NCBI RefSeq assembly: GCF_002234675.1
Contig: NC_019876.2
Coordinates: forward strand, 17,987,354 to 18,051,353
DNA length: 64,000 nucleotides
Direction: 5' to 3'
Origin: Oryzias latipes
Lineage: Eukaryota; Chordata; Actinopteri; Beloniformes; Adrianichthyidae
Positions 44,001-59,000 of the stretch are shown piece by piece. Both the position numbers and the translations under genes were made by a program. The notes below the pieces were generated by a model. That model was not told the origin of the DNA and did not search any database. It saw nothing but the letters and a program-made list of their open reading frames with translations. Each line of letters opens with the position of its first letter. Within the stretch, counting starts at the first letter, position 1.

Positions 44001-47000
44001 TCCTCAATGACATAAATGCAAATAAATCTATATTAACTGTTTAAAGTTGACTTCTTTGTTTTCTTTCTCTCACTGTTCAAATGAAACTATCATTCCTTTT
44101 TAAGTGGGCAGACCTACAAAATCAGCAAGCATTATTTCCTCCACTGTAGCTGTTAAAAGTCAGAAATCTAAAACTCTCTATCACAAGAATAAACTGATTC
44201 CACAGTAGAGGACGTCCTTGGCTCCTCATTGTATTATTTTTGTGTTACTTTGTGTGTTTGTAAGCACAGTCACATTCATACCCTTCTTCTCAGACTTCCT
44301 CTCTTTGCTCTTGGCTCTTTCTCTTCTCCTCCTTTCTCTATCTCGGGATCTCGATCGTCTCCCCTCCTCGCCTGGTCTTGCAAATTCCCGGATTTTGTCG
44401 CGGTCCCATTCCCGCTCGCCTCGCGCCCTTTCCCGGCGCTCCATCTCCCTCTGCCGCTCCGCCCAGATATCCCGCACCCCTCGGTCCCGCTCGCGCTCCC
44501 GCTCTTTGTCCCTGTCACGCTCCCTGGCGTGCTCGGGCATCAGGGGCGGCGGCTTGGTCGGAGGTGCAACCGGCTGGATGACGGGCTCCTCCACCTTTTC
44601 TGGCTTCACAACACCTTTGTGAAAGTCCAGCTGCAGACCAACAAAATAAAAGTCACAAATGTTTTTCTTTTATCAAAACAAACAGGAAGAAACAGCACCA
44701 ATAATTCCTGAGATTAAGTATTTTTCTATTTTTAGGAAATAAAACTAAAAGTTCCTCTGAATAACATTAAACACGATGGTGTTATAATTGATCTTTATCA
44801 CACTTTCAATGTCCATATTTTTATTATTTCACTCTTAGATGCAAAAGAATAATTAGTTCATTAACGTTTACTATTTTTTAACTTGCAATGTCTTCACTAA
44901 AAAATGTTTCAAATAGATCAGGACTTTATTTAAAAATAAAAAAGAACCATTTTTTTTTCATTTAGAAATAAAATCTTTTTTCCCATTTTGTAAGTACTTT
45001 TGGATATGTGTTTGTTACCTCGTCCTGCTCACAGAAGTCCACCCGAAGGACCTTGGGGTTACTTGGAGGCCACTTGACCCCATGTAGCGCCTCTCTGGTT
45101 GCGACTGCCTCTTCGGTTGCAGAGTACTGCAAGAACGAGATCAAAGTTAGAAATCTGGAAAAACAAACAACAACTTGGAGATGACATTTTTTTGACAATG
45201 TTGCAAATCTTTTTTTTTTTTTTTTAACATATTAATCACTGAGAACATCAAAAAGCCTGAGCAAGCAGAAAAACAACCCATTCTTGTCCATTTATCTAAA
45301 AAAAAAATCCTGTTAAAAATGTTAATAAACAATAGATTTATCATTGACAAACACCAAATGCTCCTTAGTTACAATCTTCTGCGTCCACATAAATGTAAAA
45401 AGTTTCTGGGATTATTTACTGTGACATAGCAGTGAGACTTTATCTTGTCAATCCAGAAGCCCTCTTCCACCATGGTGCCTGTCCGGTTCAGCAGCTCTTT
45501 CAGCTGGAGCAGGGTGAAGGGTCGAACCTCAAAGATAAGAAAGGACAACCATAAACTAAACGCAGAAGAATGTAGAACTAGGCAAAAAAAAAAACAACAC
45601 TCTGGAAGGCAAAGAAAAACAAACGAATAATTAAAATTGTATTGAAATTAGACGATGAGGTGAGAAGAATGAATGATTTTCACTCTTTATATTCAGTCAG
45701 TAGGATATTGTAAGGTTGAACAGCCAGGATGCATTTCACCCTGACATGGAATTTAGCAGAACTTCAAAAAAAATCAACATAATTTTAGAGACATTACAGA
45801 TCCCCACATGTAAAAAAACTGTTGTTCACAAACACTTAAAAACTTATAAAAAAAAATTATCCTTTAGTGCCCCCTACAGGACAAAAGCTTCCTGACGTCT
45901 CACTGGCACACGGTCAGGCGTTCCCAGGAATGTTCCCATCAGGTTTTTTTTTGGTCCCAATCCGATTTTGAGTGTCCGACAATACCAAGTCTAGATTTGA
46001 TACGTTTGTAAAAAGGTTTTAAAAAGAAGCAAATGGAATGAACAGATCACAGTTTTGCATGACTTTTTACCCTTTTTTAACCTTCATTTATCATTTAACA
46101 ATTAAACGCACTTCTGTGATATACTTTGAAGAATCAAGTGAAAATAGTACAACTATCAACTTAAAGAATAGTTAATTATTAACTTGAAAAATAGGTGATA
46201 CTTAGTGACTGTAACTTTTGATCATTTGTGATTAACATCTTAAAAAATCTATTTAATGGTGAGTTTCTTTTAAAATTGTAGTTTAAGCATGATTATGATG
46301 ATGAGCATTCATGACTACCACATATCCATGTAATCTTCTATTTGTTTTGTTTTTGACAGATTATCGTTATTTCAAATCCCTTTTTCCTGGAGCCTGAACT
46401 TTGTAGACGGTCCCTTGGCAGCTGTCTCACTGCCGTCTCTGTCGGCAGCACAGAGAGAGCTATTCTCATTAAAAACAAAAGTCTTTTTTCTGGTAAAATG
46501 ACTTTTTTGGGTAGTCGTTTGCGTTTAGAAAAAACCATTAATTGTGCTTGCTGTTAGTTTGAAATGTTTAAAAGATTTATTGAACCCAGAGGTTCAGCAC
46601 TGATTCGAGCTTCTGCTGCGCTTTACAACAATAAAATGTCCTGATCTGTTCATGATATGCAGACTTTAAATGGAGTATTTATCTGTAATAATAAAGCATT
46701 GATCATAATAAAAAGAACAAAATAAATATCCAATCCCTGATCGTACCCAATTTCCAAGCATGTCATCGCATCGGGACATCCCTAGTTATTAAACATTTTC
46801 TTTCCACAAATGTTTCTGAACTTACTAAGTTTGTGACATGGACGATGTTTGACACTTTCCCTCGAGGAGGTGAGGGTTGCTTCGCTGTGCGAACAGGATC
46901 GTCGATTGTCACAGAGACGCCAGACTTCTGCTGACTAATGGAACGGCGCACCAGATTATCGCTAGGAGTAACTGACAGAAATAGGAGAAGGGAAGTCAGC

Positions 47001-50000
47001 AGATAAAAGCAATTAGAGATGAAGATAAACCTGCAGAGTTTCTAATCATAACAAGAAAGTAAAAGCCAGAGAGCATCTGAGCCTTCCAGCTGACCTTTTT
47101 TCGTTTCTTCTTCGAGGTTCACAGATATCAGAGTTTCTGCCGCTTCCTCAGAATGACTGTTTTCTCTCGTCTCTCTGGAAGGTCTGCGTTGGATTTCCCT
47201 CTCTTTTTTCTCCACCTCTTCCTCTTCCTCATTTGTCTGTCCGTTTTCCTGTTGGTCATTTGGTATAACCTTGAGGGGGAAAGAGGACATTTCAATCAGA
47301 CTAAAATGATAACAAAAGCTTTTATTTTGTATTACAATTTGTACCTGTGGCGCCGACAATGCTTCCACTCACCTGTGTAACCGTGCGGCGGATCTTGAGG
47401 CCGTTGTCTGGGTCACCTCGGCTCGTGTCCACATTTTCCTCATCCCCTGATAACTGCAGCTCATCTGGGTGAAGATCCACAACTACATCTTGATTCACTT
47501 TAATGTCAGGAATCAGAGACTGAAAGAGAAACAAAATGAAAAAAAAAACAGGATTAAAGTTATATCTTCATAATTTTCCAAGAATAAGCAACAATTTTTG
47601 TAATTCAAAAATACATTAGAATATAGGGAATCAAAAATCTAACTACTTTTGTTTTAATTAAGGCATATAACTGTTTATTACTGGTGTGTTATAACCAGAC
47701 ATGGATATCATTTGGATATCATCTTCAGTTACTAATTCTCTTCCAGACTACAATAAAACAACTAAACACAGCTTGTCTTCTGTACATTAGAAATAAGATA
47801 TACAGTTTAATGCCTTGATGTAGTGATGAGACAAAAGAATTGACAGTAGCTCCTCCCACACGCGTCGGGAGCGTTAAGGTCATTAACACAGTTTTGGATG
47901 AGGGTCGAGCAGCGCATTTGCTGCGCATCTAAATAGAGGGAGAGGACACAAATTTGATGCGCAAATCGCATTCGATGTGAACGTAGCGTGAAACACAATC
48001 TTCCCTGTGTGGTGTCAGTAGGGGTGTGATGAAAACTGCATCACCGCGGTGATGACCTCATCACTACACGTTGTTTTTTTTTTCTTGTTTTTAAGTTCTG
48101 CATATGGTGCGTGATTGGAACTATAATAAACACATTCATCTTTGCTGATAATTTACTTTTTCTGCTGGTTCATCACCGCGGTGATCAAAAATCCCACACG
48201 TCACACCTCTAGGCGTCAGTACCTTCAGAGAGTCGGTGGTTATGCTGATTGATGGTTTCTTCGCTGTGACAGCCGTGCTGGAGCCCCACCGCCTCTTCCT
48301 CCCTGCTGCACCCCCTGTGTCAGAATCTCCTGCACCTCCTTCTGCGTTTGCTGGGGATGACTTGCTGCCTGTAGGAGCAGATAAAGAAACTTCATCCTAA
48401 GAAAATGTAGTGTTACACACTTTAGTAAGAGGAATGAAATAACTTTAATCTCAAAGCCAAATTACATACAGTTGATTAAAATGTTTGGCAAAACGGACAA
48501 TAAAGATATTCAAGCTCAAAAAAATATAAATGTAGTTCCAACTGAAAACTTTTTTTCCCTACTTTTTATTTTTGAACTCACTTGGATTAGTTTTTAGGGT
48601 CAATCTAGTTTCCTGGGCTCTTTTGTTTTCTTTTTAACATGCAGATGCATCCAGCCAAGTAATAAAAAAATGAACCTGCTGCGGTGTTCTATAATTTAAA
48701 TCCAGAAACCATTATGACCTCCACCAGGACTGCAAACTCAGACCCACATGCAGCTCCAGCAGAAGAACTTCTGCTTCAACGCATTTCACAGACACGTTCT
48801 GATCATACGAACTCTCCTTACTAAGATACAGAAGCAACAGTCCTAGAGAATCGTGTATTTGTTTGCAACAGCTGCATAATCTACGGCAGGAAATTTCATT
48901 CAGAATGTTTTCAAGATGACTGCAGATGTTCACAGGAAATTTTCTCCAATGTCAGAGCGGGAAAGATCCAGGGGTTCTGACCCTGAGCATGTTCAGTTTA
49001 TGACTGCTCTGTGTTGGACACATTCAAAAGGCCTGAAGATTTAATGGCATCGCCTTCCATTTAGTGATTTTCATACACAATCTTTTTATTTTGTGAAGAA
49101 CTGAAAAACATCCCAACACTTCTAGTTGCCTCCTCTGTATATTCTGGGTTCTTCCTGATGCTCGGTGTGCCAGTGTTACTTACTGGACAGGGATATCTTG
49201 CGAGCAGCAAAAGCCTTCGGAGTGTTGCCCTGAAAAAAGAAGAGACAGAAAGAACATACAAAAACCCCAGGGGTGTGGGGACAAGATGAGAACCAAAAGA
49301 CCGGATCCAAACAGGCAACAACAGAGAGGACGTAAAACTGGAATAGCTGAGGGGACATGGGAATGGGGGGGGTGGGAGCTGGAGCAACAAAAGTTTGGAG
49401 TCTACAAACTAGATTATTAAGTCTAAAAACACAGTTTTAGTTTCCCACCTCTACTCCAATTTGTTTAATAGCATTTTCTTTGTGTACAAAGGCTAATACA
49501 CTTTCTACATTCCAACAAAGAATGTAGGAGACTGTGTTTTACTTTCTATGACAAAAAGTGTATCAATATCTTTACGTTTATTGTATGTAATCCTAAAAGA
49601 ATTCCGGATTTTGACAGTGGTGCAGCCGTGATGTTGGTAAAAGAAAATAATTAATCATGGGAATTGACTTCAATAAGTCAAAAAGTAAATCATTTTATAG
49701 ATAATTCGAGAAGAGGTGGAGAACTTTATGCTAAAGCTATAAATTATCTGCCCATTAAAAAAAGAAAATCGCTTTTAGGGTTTTATTATTAATATTCCTT
49801 AAAAATTTCTCATGGAAAAAAAAAATCCCCCCAAAAATATCCACAGTATATTTTCTAATGAAAGGTAAACACTTATAGTTCAATATTAAAAAGTATTAAG
49901 CTGAAAAAAATGGCAGCTCAAAGTTCTGACCAAATCTCAATTAACACTTCACACCTATAAAAAATTGATCCTTTCTTTTACATTATTAAGCATTTTAAAT

Positions 50001-53000
50001 TGAGAAACAATAACAATTAATTTCCTGGTACCATTGAACACCTGATTCCTTACTGGTTTGACTATGGCCCAGCCGCGCGACAGTGTGTACTGTATCTAGG
50101 CAACAAGGATCCAATCAGAGGAGGCAGAGGTTTGAGGGCGGGGCTGGATTTGAATGTGTAGATAAACCACCAGGCAGGAACTTATCAGCAGATGGGAGTT
50201 TTTTTCTTGAGCGGGGCAGGTAGGACTTTTCTTGGCGTAATGCTGACAACAGAACCAGATTGAAGTCTTTAGCGTCACTTGTTGGATTCTGGTGTGGGCG
50301 GGGGGGAATGGCGTTTACGTTGTTAGAGTCCATGATATGTGATGTATCCTTTTGTGGGTTAAAGGAGGAGGGGGATGATGTGAAGCTTGATGCAACATTT
50401 GTCCATATTCCTGCATTTATTTAGAGTCCTTAATGTCTTTCAGACACTTCCAAAAACGACGTGCCCAGATGAAAACTGTCCAAAGGATTTTACAGCTCAA
50501 CGATCCAAAGGGCAACATGTTGGGTCTTTAAAAACGCCTTAGCTTGAGTTTCCAGTTCAAAAAGGACAGAGAAAAGACGTTGTATTGTCCCAAAGAATAC
50601 AAACTATTCCTTGAAGGTGGCAAAAATTAGGCTGCTTAAGTCAATGTTGACGATAGTCTCTCTGTTAAATCTTGCATGATGTTGATGTTGTAGGTGCAAA
50701 AAAAAACACCAAAAACATTTATAACAGACAGCAAAAACAACTGAAGTAGTCCGGATTAAGGGAAAAATCAAACTGAGGTATCAGCAACCCGTTATTTGAA
50801 CATGGAGGTTTTGCAGTCTCCTGTGCAAAATGTCATTCTGAAGTCTGTCCGGATTGCATGCCTAGTCCATTCTGTTTGAATTGCATTTGACTGGTTTGTC
50901 AATGCAGAGAATGGCTGCATCTTATAATTTTAATAATCCAGTTGTTCCACGCTGACAGTAAAGTCTAGTATCTTTCTTGTTCACATGTGCAGCTCTGAAT
51001 CACATGCGTGTCCATGAAAACAGTCCAATCCTTATCAGGAGCCAGCTGCTTCCTTCAGCTCTTGCTCTGCACTGTACTTCTAGAACAGAAGTTTGTGATT
51101 ATTTACAGGTAGTGCAGTGGTCCTCCTTTCAAAGTCTTTCCTTCACTGCTCAAGCAGAGGGCAGCAGGGAATTACAGAAACAACTGGAGCTGAAGGTGGT
51201 CTTTGTCTGAATCTGATCCTCAGAGTGTGGATGAGAGGCAGAAACCAGGAGGCACACTTTTCATTTAACCCCTTCGCTTATCACCACACAGTGCAGGTGA
51301 GTCCAGCTTGGTTTAGAACAGAAGACCGGCTTCAGATTCCTGCAGGTAGGTTACCATGACAACTGTGAACTGCTGTAGTTGCCATGGTTTCCTCAGCTGC
51401 TAGTGGCCATGTGTTGGCAGCTCCAGTTCTTGCTACCTCAGCATTTGTCAAGGGAGGATAAAAACAGGAGCCATTGCAGCGCAGGCTCGCCCAGTGCCAT
51501 AGGGGGGAAGGCTCCAGACTCTGGACTTAAGTCAGGTACCAGCGAAACTGGGACAGGACTTGTAGGAGGAGTAGGAGGAGTGGAAGAGGTGTTGGTGGTG
51601 GTGTTGGTGGTAGTAGTACGCAGCAGATACCAATAGGGGCAATGGAAGAGGCATGGGCACCTTCATAACAAAGCAATCAATGGGGTTTTAAACAGCAATC
51701 ACACCAAATATATATATAGTGACAGAGAAGCGTTCATTATGGGTATTCAAAAGATGGAAAGTAAGGGGGACCAGGGGTAAAGATACAGCAAGGCGGAAAA
51801 ATAAGTCAGAGAGGAGGAATGAAAGGTATAACAAGATAGTAAACGAACAAAAATCAAACATAAAAGGAAACAGCAGAGATAAGCCCTGATGACTCTCTAC
51901 ATACAGGCATGGTCCATTATAGCCTGATAACTATACAAATTCAGCAGGCAAATATAGGTTTTCTAATTAAGAAAAACGTTTACTGTAGCTGAAGCTTGGC
52001 TACATTTGAACAATAATGTCAAACAGCAGCTTTCTAATTATATTTTACAAGCTATTTCGAGCATAATTGGATTTTTTATGTAACAACCATTGACTGTTTA
52101 TGAGAACTGGACATAGCGAGTGTGGCGACACCATTAAAGATGGCTTACTTCCGGTTTCAACTAAGTCAGATCAACTCAGTCACCATTTTTTCGCAATACG
52201 GACGAAGTCAGTTAGGAGTGTTTGGTCAAAATTGGTCTGAGTGAACACTGACTCAGGAAGTCTGATTGGTGAGTTAATAACGTGAAGAAAAACCCATATT
52301 AGGAAGAACATCTTTAAAAAAGCAGCAGAGCAAGAAAAATTATTTGGAAAAATATAATGACTGAGTAAAAGCTGTTCATTTCTCTGTAGAAGTATATGGG
52401 ATGTTGGCTTCTTGGAACCAATGGGTACTTCCTGTTTGAAACACCAGGGGGAAGAGTCACTCAGTCTAGTTCTCATATATAGTCAGTGGTAACAACATAC
52501 AACTATGGTCAGTGGCTAACAATGCAGGGGCTAACTACAACAATGATGTTTGAGGAGTCTTAACCAGAGCTCCTGATATGAAGTTTAAACCCCTAAAGCA
52601 GCAGCACTCTCTGCAGGCCCCACAAGTGACTGACTATGTATGAAAGATCATCTGAACTTCTATTTACCCAACTCCAACTCAGTTGATTACTTCACCAATA
52701 AGTGATTCATCTAAGTTCTAATCTAGAACAATCAGAACCACTTGGATTTTTGGTTTAATGTGAACTTGTACGGCTCACTTTCACATGCAAGGATGCAGGT
52801 TAGAGAGCGACAGAACCGAGACCAAAGCACACACGCACACACACCCTTCAGTGACCTTACCTCCTCCAGGCGGCTCTCATTACTCTCTGGTTCAGCCCCA
52901 GAGGCTGGCTGCTGGGGTGTGGGACTCTCCGAATCTGGTTCCACCTCTGTAATTGCAGCTGTGCTGGGTTCGGACACCTCTCTGAAAGAAGAGGACAATC

Positions 53001-56000
53001 TGTTACTGTATGCGTCTAACTGTATGATTAAGTGCATCTCTATGAAATTATAGAGATGCAATAAAAAAAAAAAAAAGAAGAACAGAGTGCCAAAACTGAG
53101 GAGAAAAAGAAATGCACAATAATAGATAAAATATTAATAAACTATTCCATTTTAATTTGCATTATTCTAAACCCATTTTAAGTATTTTTAAGCAAAACAA
53201 CTCATAATTCCAAGCTATTTCTAAATAGTTTTAATTAATTATGCAGTAAATAAATGTAAATAATTTGTTTATTAAAAATAGTCATATAGAACATAGCAGC
53301 TTCCTAAAAAGCCTTTTAATGCAGCGGTTTCTTGCCGCCTTTGAGGCGTCTTCACTGCGTCTTGCTGAGCTTCATTGAACCACCCGTTCCACTACAGTCT
53401 GATCATTTGCTCTGTCTCCAGAGGAAGTCTCAGAGCCAATGCAGAAGTAGAGCGAGTGCTGCTTCAAAGTCTCAGAACGGTGCAGCATCTGAAGGACACT
53501 ACGCCGACAGATGATGCGGTGAAGAGGTTCTGTTCTAAAATACTGTGCATTTTAACATCATCAACAACTATTTATTTAATTTTCTGGTTAATCTTTTCAT
53601 TTAAAGTGTATATAACAGAAGAAAATCCATGCTTTGATTTTAAATTTAACACAGCTCACTCAAGTCTTCCTCTATTTTGATAGCATAGAAGATGCATCTG
53701 TATTTTCTAAAAAATACTTTCTGCAAAGTGGCAGTAGTTCATTAAAAATTCACTCTTAGGTGTGGGCAGGACTGTTGGCGCCAAGCAAGCTGTCATCCAT
53801 TTGTTTACACTCTTTACCATCAGCTTACAGTCCCTAACAAACCCCAACTAACATTAGCTGTGCAACAAAAATGGAGCAATATTGGAGCTATCCAGCCGTA
53901 GTTTTGAGCCAGATACCAGCTTGGAGGAGGAAAACAAAGACGTGTATGGATCTAGTCGTCTAGAACAGAGTGGAGTGGAGCAGGGAGCTTGTAGCCCACC
54001 CACCGTGTTTCCTAAGTAACAAATAAAGTCTGCCCCTGATTTACGATGATTTGAATAATGAAATACACAGAAATTCACTTTTGAGCTTAATTTTCTTAAT
54101 ATATGTCATCCATAATCAGAAAAATGTAATAAGTAGATACGTACCACAAATATAAACACACCCACACAGTCATTATTGCTATAAATGGAGTCATGTTTGT
54201 AACAACAGTTACTCCTCTTTTGGTTCCACAACAGACCAACACTGAATTACAACAAGAATTATGGTTCACCTGGGAGGGTAGGAATGAATTTATATATTGG
54301 GAAAGGAGACAGAACACATGCAGGCAGGGCTCGACATAGCCATTTGTCCGCTGGCCCGGTCCTGTTTTTCGAGCAGTGCGGACCACAAGACTTTACTTTT
54401 CACTTGTCCGCTCGGGCCACTAAAATATCTAACGGTTTATATATTCTTCACCTTTTTCAATAAAGTAAATTTTGCGAAAACGTGTAAATTTACCTCGTCT
54501 TCATAATTTAGTTTTTCTGCTAGTCCTGTGTTCAGACTTCAATGGTTTCTATGGGAAACCTTTGATCACTTCTCCTTCTCTCCCGCCTGCGCGCGCGCGG
54601 CTTTCACTGCCGAGCACCACGCGGCACGCGCTCACTACTTTTTTTTCCCAAACTTTATTGAATGTAACAATTCAATACAAAACAATGTTAAACAGCAACA
54701 ACGAAGGCACAAGCCAGTGGGTTATTATTACATTTGATTATAAATCCGACACCGTCACTGAAGAGAGACTGAAGCATGTCAGAGATGTGGAAGACATGGC
54801 AGGAATAGATAGGAATATGTTGGATGGAGTAGTGGGTATAATTAGTAGTATGGACAGCAAGATATTTAATGAATGCATTGAAGATGAAACTGTATCCACT
54901 AAGCTTTAAGATGAATGTCAAAGAATTAAAGGCAACTCCAAATACCTGAATCTCAGACTCAAATGCAGTAGAATGTTAAACTACTTAATTTTGTTTTTCT
55001 TTACAACACTGTAAGCAGTAAGTATTTCTAGTTAGCTGAATGATCTCAGTTAGACCTGCACAATATGAGGAAAACTCGCGATATGCGATATCAGAGATTA
55101 AAATTGCGATAACGATATAATTTGCGGTATATAAACAAACAGCAAAATAACCAAATAACCATTCCCAGTTTAAAAATTATACTCCAAATGACCCACGTTG
55201 ACATAGGTTACAAACATCTAACATAACAGGGCTCCATCTGATTGGTCAACAATGTGAAGGCGTCCATCCGATTGGTCAAATGCATTAAGGGATTTATTTG
55301 ATTCGTTAAATGGTTCAAGCTGCCATTAGATTGTTTTAACACATTTAAGGTTTATGATTTATTGCGATATTTGCCGTTAGAAGCACCATGAAAACTTCTG
55401 AACTAGTGTTACCTACTACACTGCAGCGCTCTCTTCAAAACATCTGAAACAGACTAGAGCAGATTTAAATTTGATATGGTCTATTTTCAGTCATTGAAAA
55501 GTGTAGAAATAAGTGATGTCACCAGAATGCACCAAATTGCACCATATTAAAAGTTTCCGGGGGGGCATGCCCCCGGACCCCCCTAAAGTTGCAAGCACCT
55601 GCGGAGCGGCAGGTCCCGCTATGCGCGGTGTCGGGCCAGTAACTTTCAGGCAGGGCCAGTAAGTTTCAAAAACTACTGGCCCTGTGGGCCAGTGCAAATT
55701 TCTGGGCTATGTCAACCCCTGGCAGGTCTCTGTTGCACCTTTATGGCGCAATGGCTGCATGAAAGGAGCTTAATGTCCCTCAAACCCTATTTGCTCAACT
55801 ATAAAAAAAAACTTGAGTAGTTGCTTTTTGCTAGCCATGGCTAAAGACTGTTCATGCACCAGAGAGAAGGTTATATTAAACATGACACAGTATCAATTGA
55901 TGAGGTTCAGGAATCCACAGTCCTATAAAGTGAGGGCTTTAGTTAAAGAAAAGTAAAAAACAAATTACCCAAAAAACAAGGAAAATGAAGCCAGAGTCAG

Positions 56001-59000
56001 AGGGAATTAGACGGCAGCCGGCAATCTCGAGCACTTGTTATAAATAACTCACCAGCTAACAGACACCACTGGTCACAAACGCTCCCTAAACTAACTCATA
56101 TGTCAAGATATGCACAGATTCAAACTAATTAATCGATTAAAGAAGGCAAGGTATGCAACACTATGAGACTGAGACATTAAACTGTATCGTATTTTTTAAG
56201 TCGTACTGGAGTATAAATCGCTCTTTTGGGAGAAATTTATTTGACAAAATACGGGAAGAAGAATAACCCATTTCATCTTGAAAGGCAAATTGTAATCACA
56301 GGGTAAACAATGATAGCCTAATACATGCATGCTTCACTACCCTAACACACTGATGCTAATTTAGCTTCATAAAAAGTATGAACAAATATTAGATTACCAT
56401 AGCATAAAGAACATGCCAATAAGTCAACTAAAGTCTTTATACCACTTCAAATCACTAAATCCACTCAAATTGTCATCCTCTGTGCTGCTTTGAAACAATT
56501 CTGTCGAGCTCGGCTAAAGACTTAGCGGCGTATCTTTTGTGTTGCTGTCAGTAGCAAATACTAAAACACATTACTACAGTGCCCTTTAATGACTGTTGCT
56601 ATTTATTTTTTACTTCAAAAAAGCACATATGGCAAACAATGCCAAAAAAACAACAAAAAAACGTATCTAACCTGCAGAAAAATATAAGACAACTTTTTCT
56701 TTTGGATCCACGGTCTAAATGTAATGAAACAGACAAATACAGCAATGTGTTTATTAGGACTAACTTCTTCTGATACCCTTTATTTCCCTTTCTTCATTAC
56801 TTATGTTTATCGGGTGTTTTTTGTGGAACATAAAATAATGGGCGCATAACGATTTATTGATTGATTTATCCAACAAGATTGATCTGCCTGAGACAAGCTG
56901 TTAATCGAATCGAACTAAAGCATAAAAATATTGTTTCAAAATTATTCATTCATTCATCTTCTTCCGTTTATTCCCTTTGGGGGTCACAGGGCTGCCGGAG
57001 CCTATCCTGGCCACTTGTGGGCGAAGGCAGGGGGCACCCTGGACAGGTCGCCAGTCTGTCGCAGGGTAGAATGTCCACAATCACACACCCACACTAGGGC
57101 TGTGCCGATGGACGGTGATGGCTGACTGATATCACAATGGAGAGACACCATCGTGATGCCACGCCCCCCCAACGCTGCCAGTCGACACCATAGGCTGCAG
57201 TTACATGTGCAAAATATCTTGATCAGATCAATGGTCGCATGAGAATTCAACAACGTACATGGGCCCAGAAAAACTTTTTCCGATTATAACAAACGTTCAC
57301 ATGGGTCACACTTTCGGTCGGAATAAATCATTCGCACATGCGCAGTAGTGTTTGAAATACCGGAAGAAGAAATTAGTTCCGCTGAGAGACTACATATATA
57401 GATATCTGGCAGCTGTTATACTAGATTATCTTATTAATGTTACGGTTATTATGAAGCGCCTGTTCGCTCATCATTTTAATTTTAATCCATGCTTTTTCTG
57501 TTGAATAAAGGGAGCCGGAAGAAGCCAGGGCTAAGAGATGCTAACAACATTTAGCCTTTGATGAACATAAAATCCATGCGGAAAATGCTGCAATCTGCAG
57601 CTTGGCTCAACGTAAATATGTGGGAATAACATCAGCCTTTATTTTGTCAGGACACGACTGGAAACACAAATCCACGTGACTGAACGGTTTCTAAGGACTG
57701 AGCAGCATTTCTTCTTTGAAAAGCTACCACACCGCCCCAAAGCCGCTGAGTGAGCTGACGGTCCGAACTCTGCCCGGATACACACTTTTACTGAGAGACC
57801 CGGTTCTCCTGAGTTCGGTAGCTCGTTCACCTAGAGCTGCGGGGGGCGGATCGCAGTCCCAAGTCTCCCACACATAGCTCACACGTAACAAAGCATCCTC
57901 CCTTCCCCTCAAACACAAAGTCCGTCAGCTCTGCTCAGAGACACGGTCGCTCGGTCCACCGGTCTACTTGACTAATCGAGTGAAGGAGCGGACTACTTCT
58001 TTTCTGTTTTGTTTGTTAAAGTCACTTCCCTCAGTTTATACTGGATCATCGCGGATGAGTCATTAGTTGGGAAATAAAATAAATGAAGTAATAAAGTAAA
58101 ATAACAAATAATAATAATAATATAATAACGAAAAATTATAAATACCCCCCAACGATATCATCGTCTATCCCGATGGTTTACTGCAAACATCGTCAACTGC
58201 CAATTTAAGGGACATCGCCCAACCCTAACCCATGCACTCTCACATTCACACCTAGGGACAATTTAGATTAGTCAATTAACCTATGAAGCATGTTTTTGAA
58301 CGGTGGGAGGAAGCTGGAGTCCCCGGAAAAAACCCATGCATGTACAGGGAGAACATGCAAATTCCACACAGAAAGGTCCCCCATTGTTCCATTGATGTTC
58401 TGGTTCAGCTCCCCCAGCTGGGACTTGAACCGGGACTTGAACTGTGAGGCTAGAGCGTTAACCACTGCGCCACCGTGCAGCCCCGTTTCAAAATTAAACA
58501 AATTAAAATGGGGAAAATATCATTATGATTGAGACATGGTAGGTTTGTTTTACCATAACGTAAAAGCGACCAAGTCCCACCAAAGCAGACAACATACATG
58601 ATGGCATCAACAAATGATCAAGCCATCATTACAGTCCAATGCATGGAAACACTTTGAATTTTACAAAAACATGTAACCCTACAGTGTGTTAAAATGTTCT
58701 AATAATGTGCTGTTTGTATTATTTTGATGTGGAAAAACAACATGAAACTAAAATGTGAATGAATTTGTCATTAATTCTTGTGTACTTGTTTTTACAATTA
58801 AAGTTAAAGATGTCCTTGATGGATATTAGGTCAGTGAATCGGATCGTTCAAAATAAACAAAAATCGACTATGAATCTGATCATCGACTACAAATTATGAT
58901 ATGAATCGCTGTTAAAATAATAAGTTATACTCCTAAAAAATAATTACAGCTCATGAAAAAAACTACATATAGATAATAAGGTCATACCATAAAACTCAGA

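Noticed and set aside
58228-58486. tRNA gene suggested by CCACTGCGCCACCG at the 3' end
   Set aside because: The phrase belongs to a common dispersed fish repeat. No tRNA cloverleaf could be drawn.
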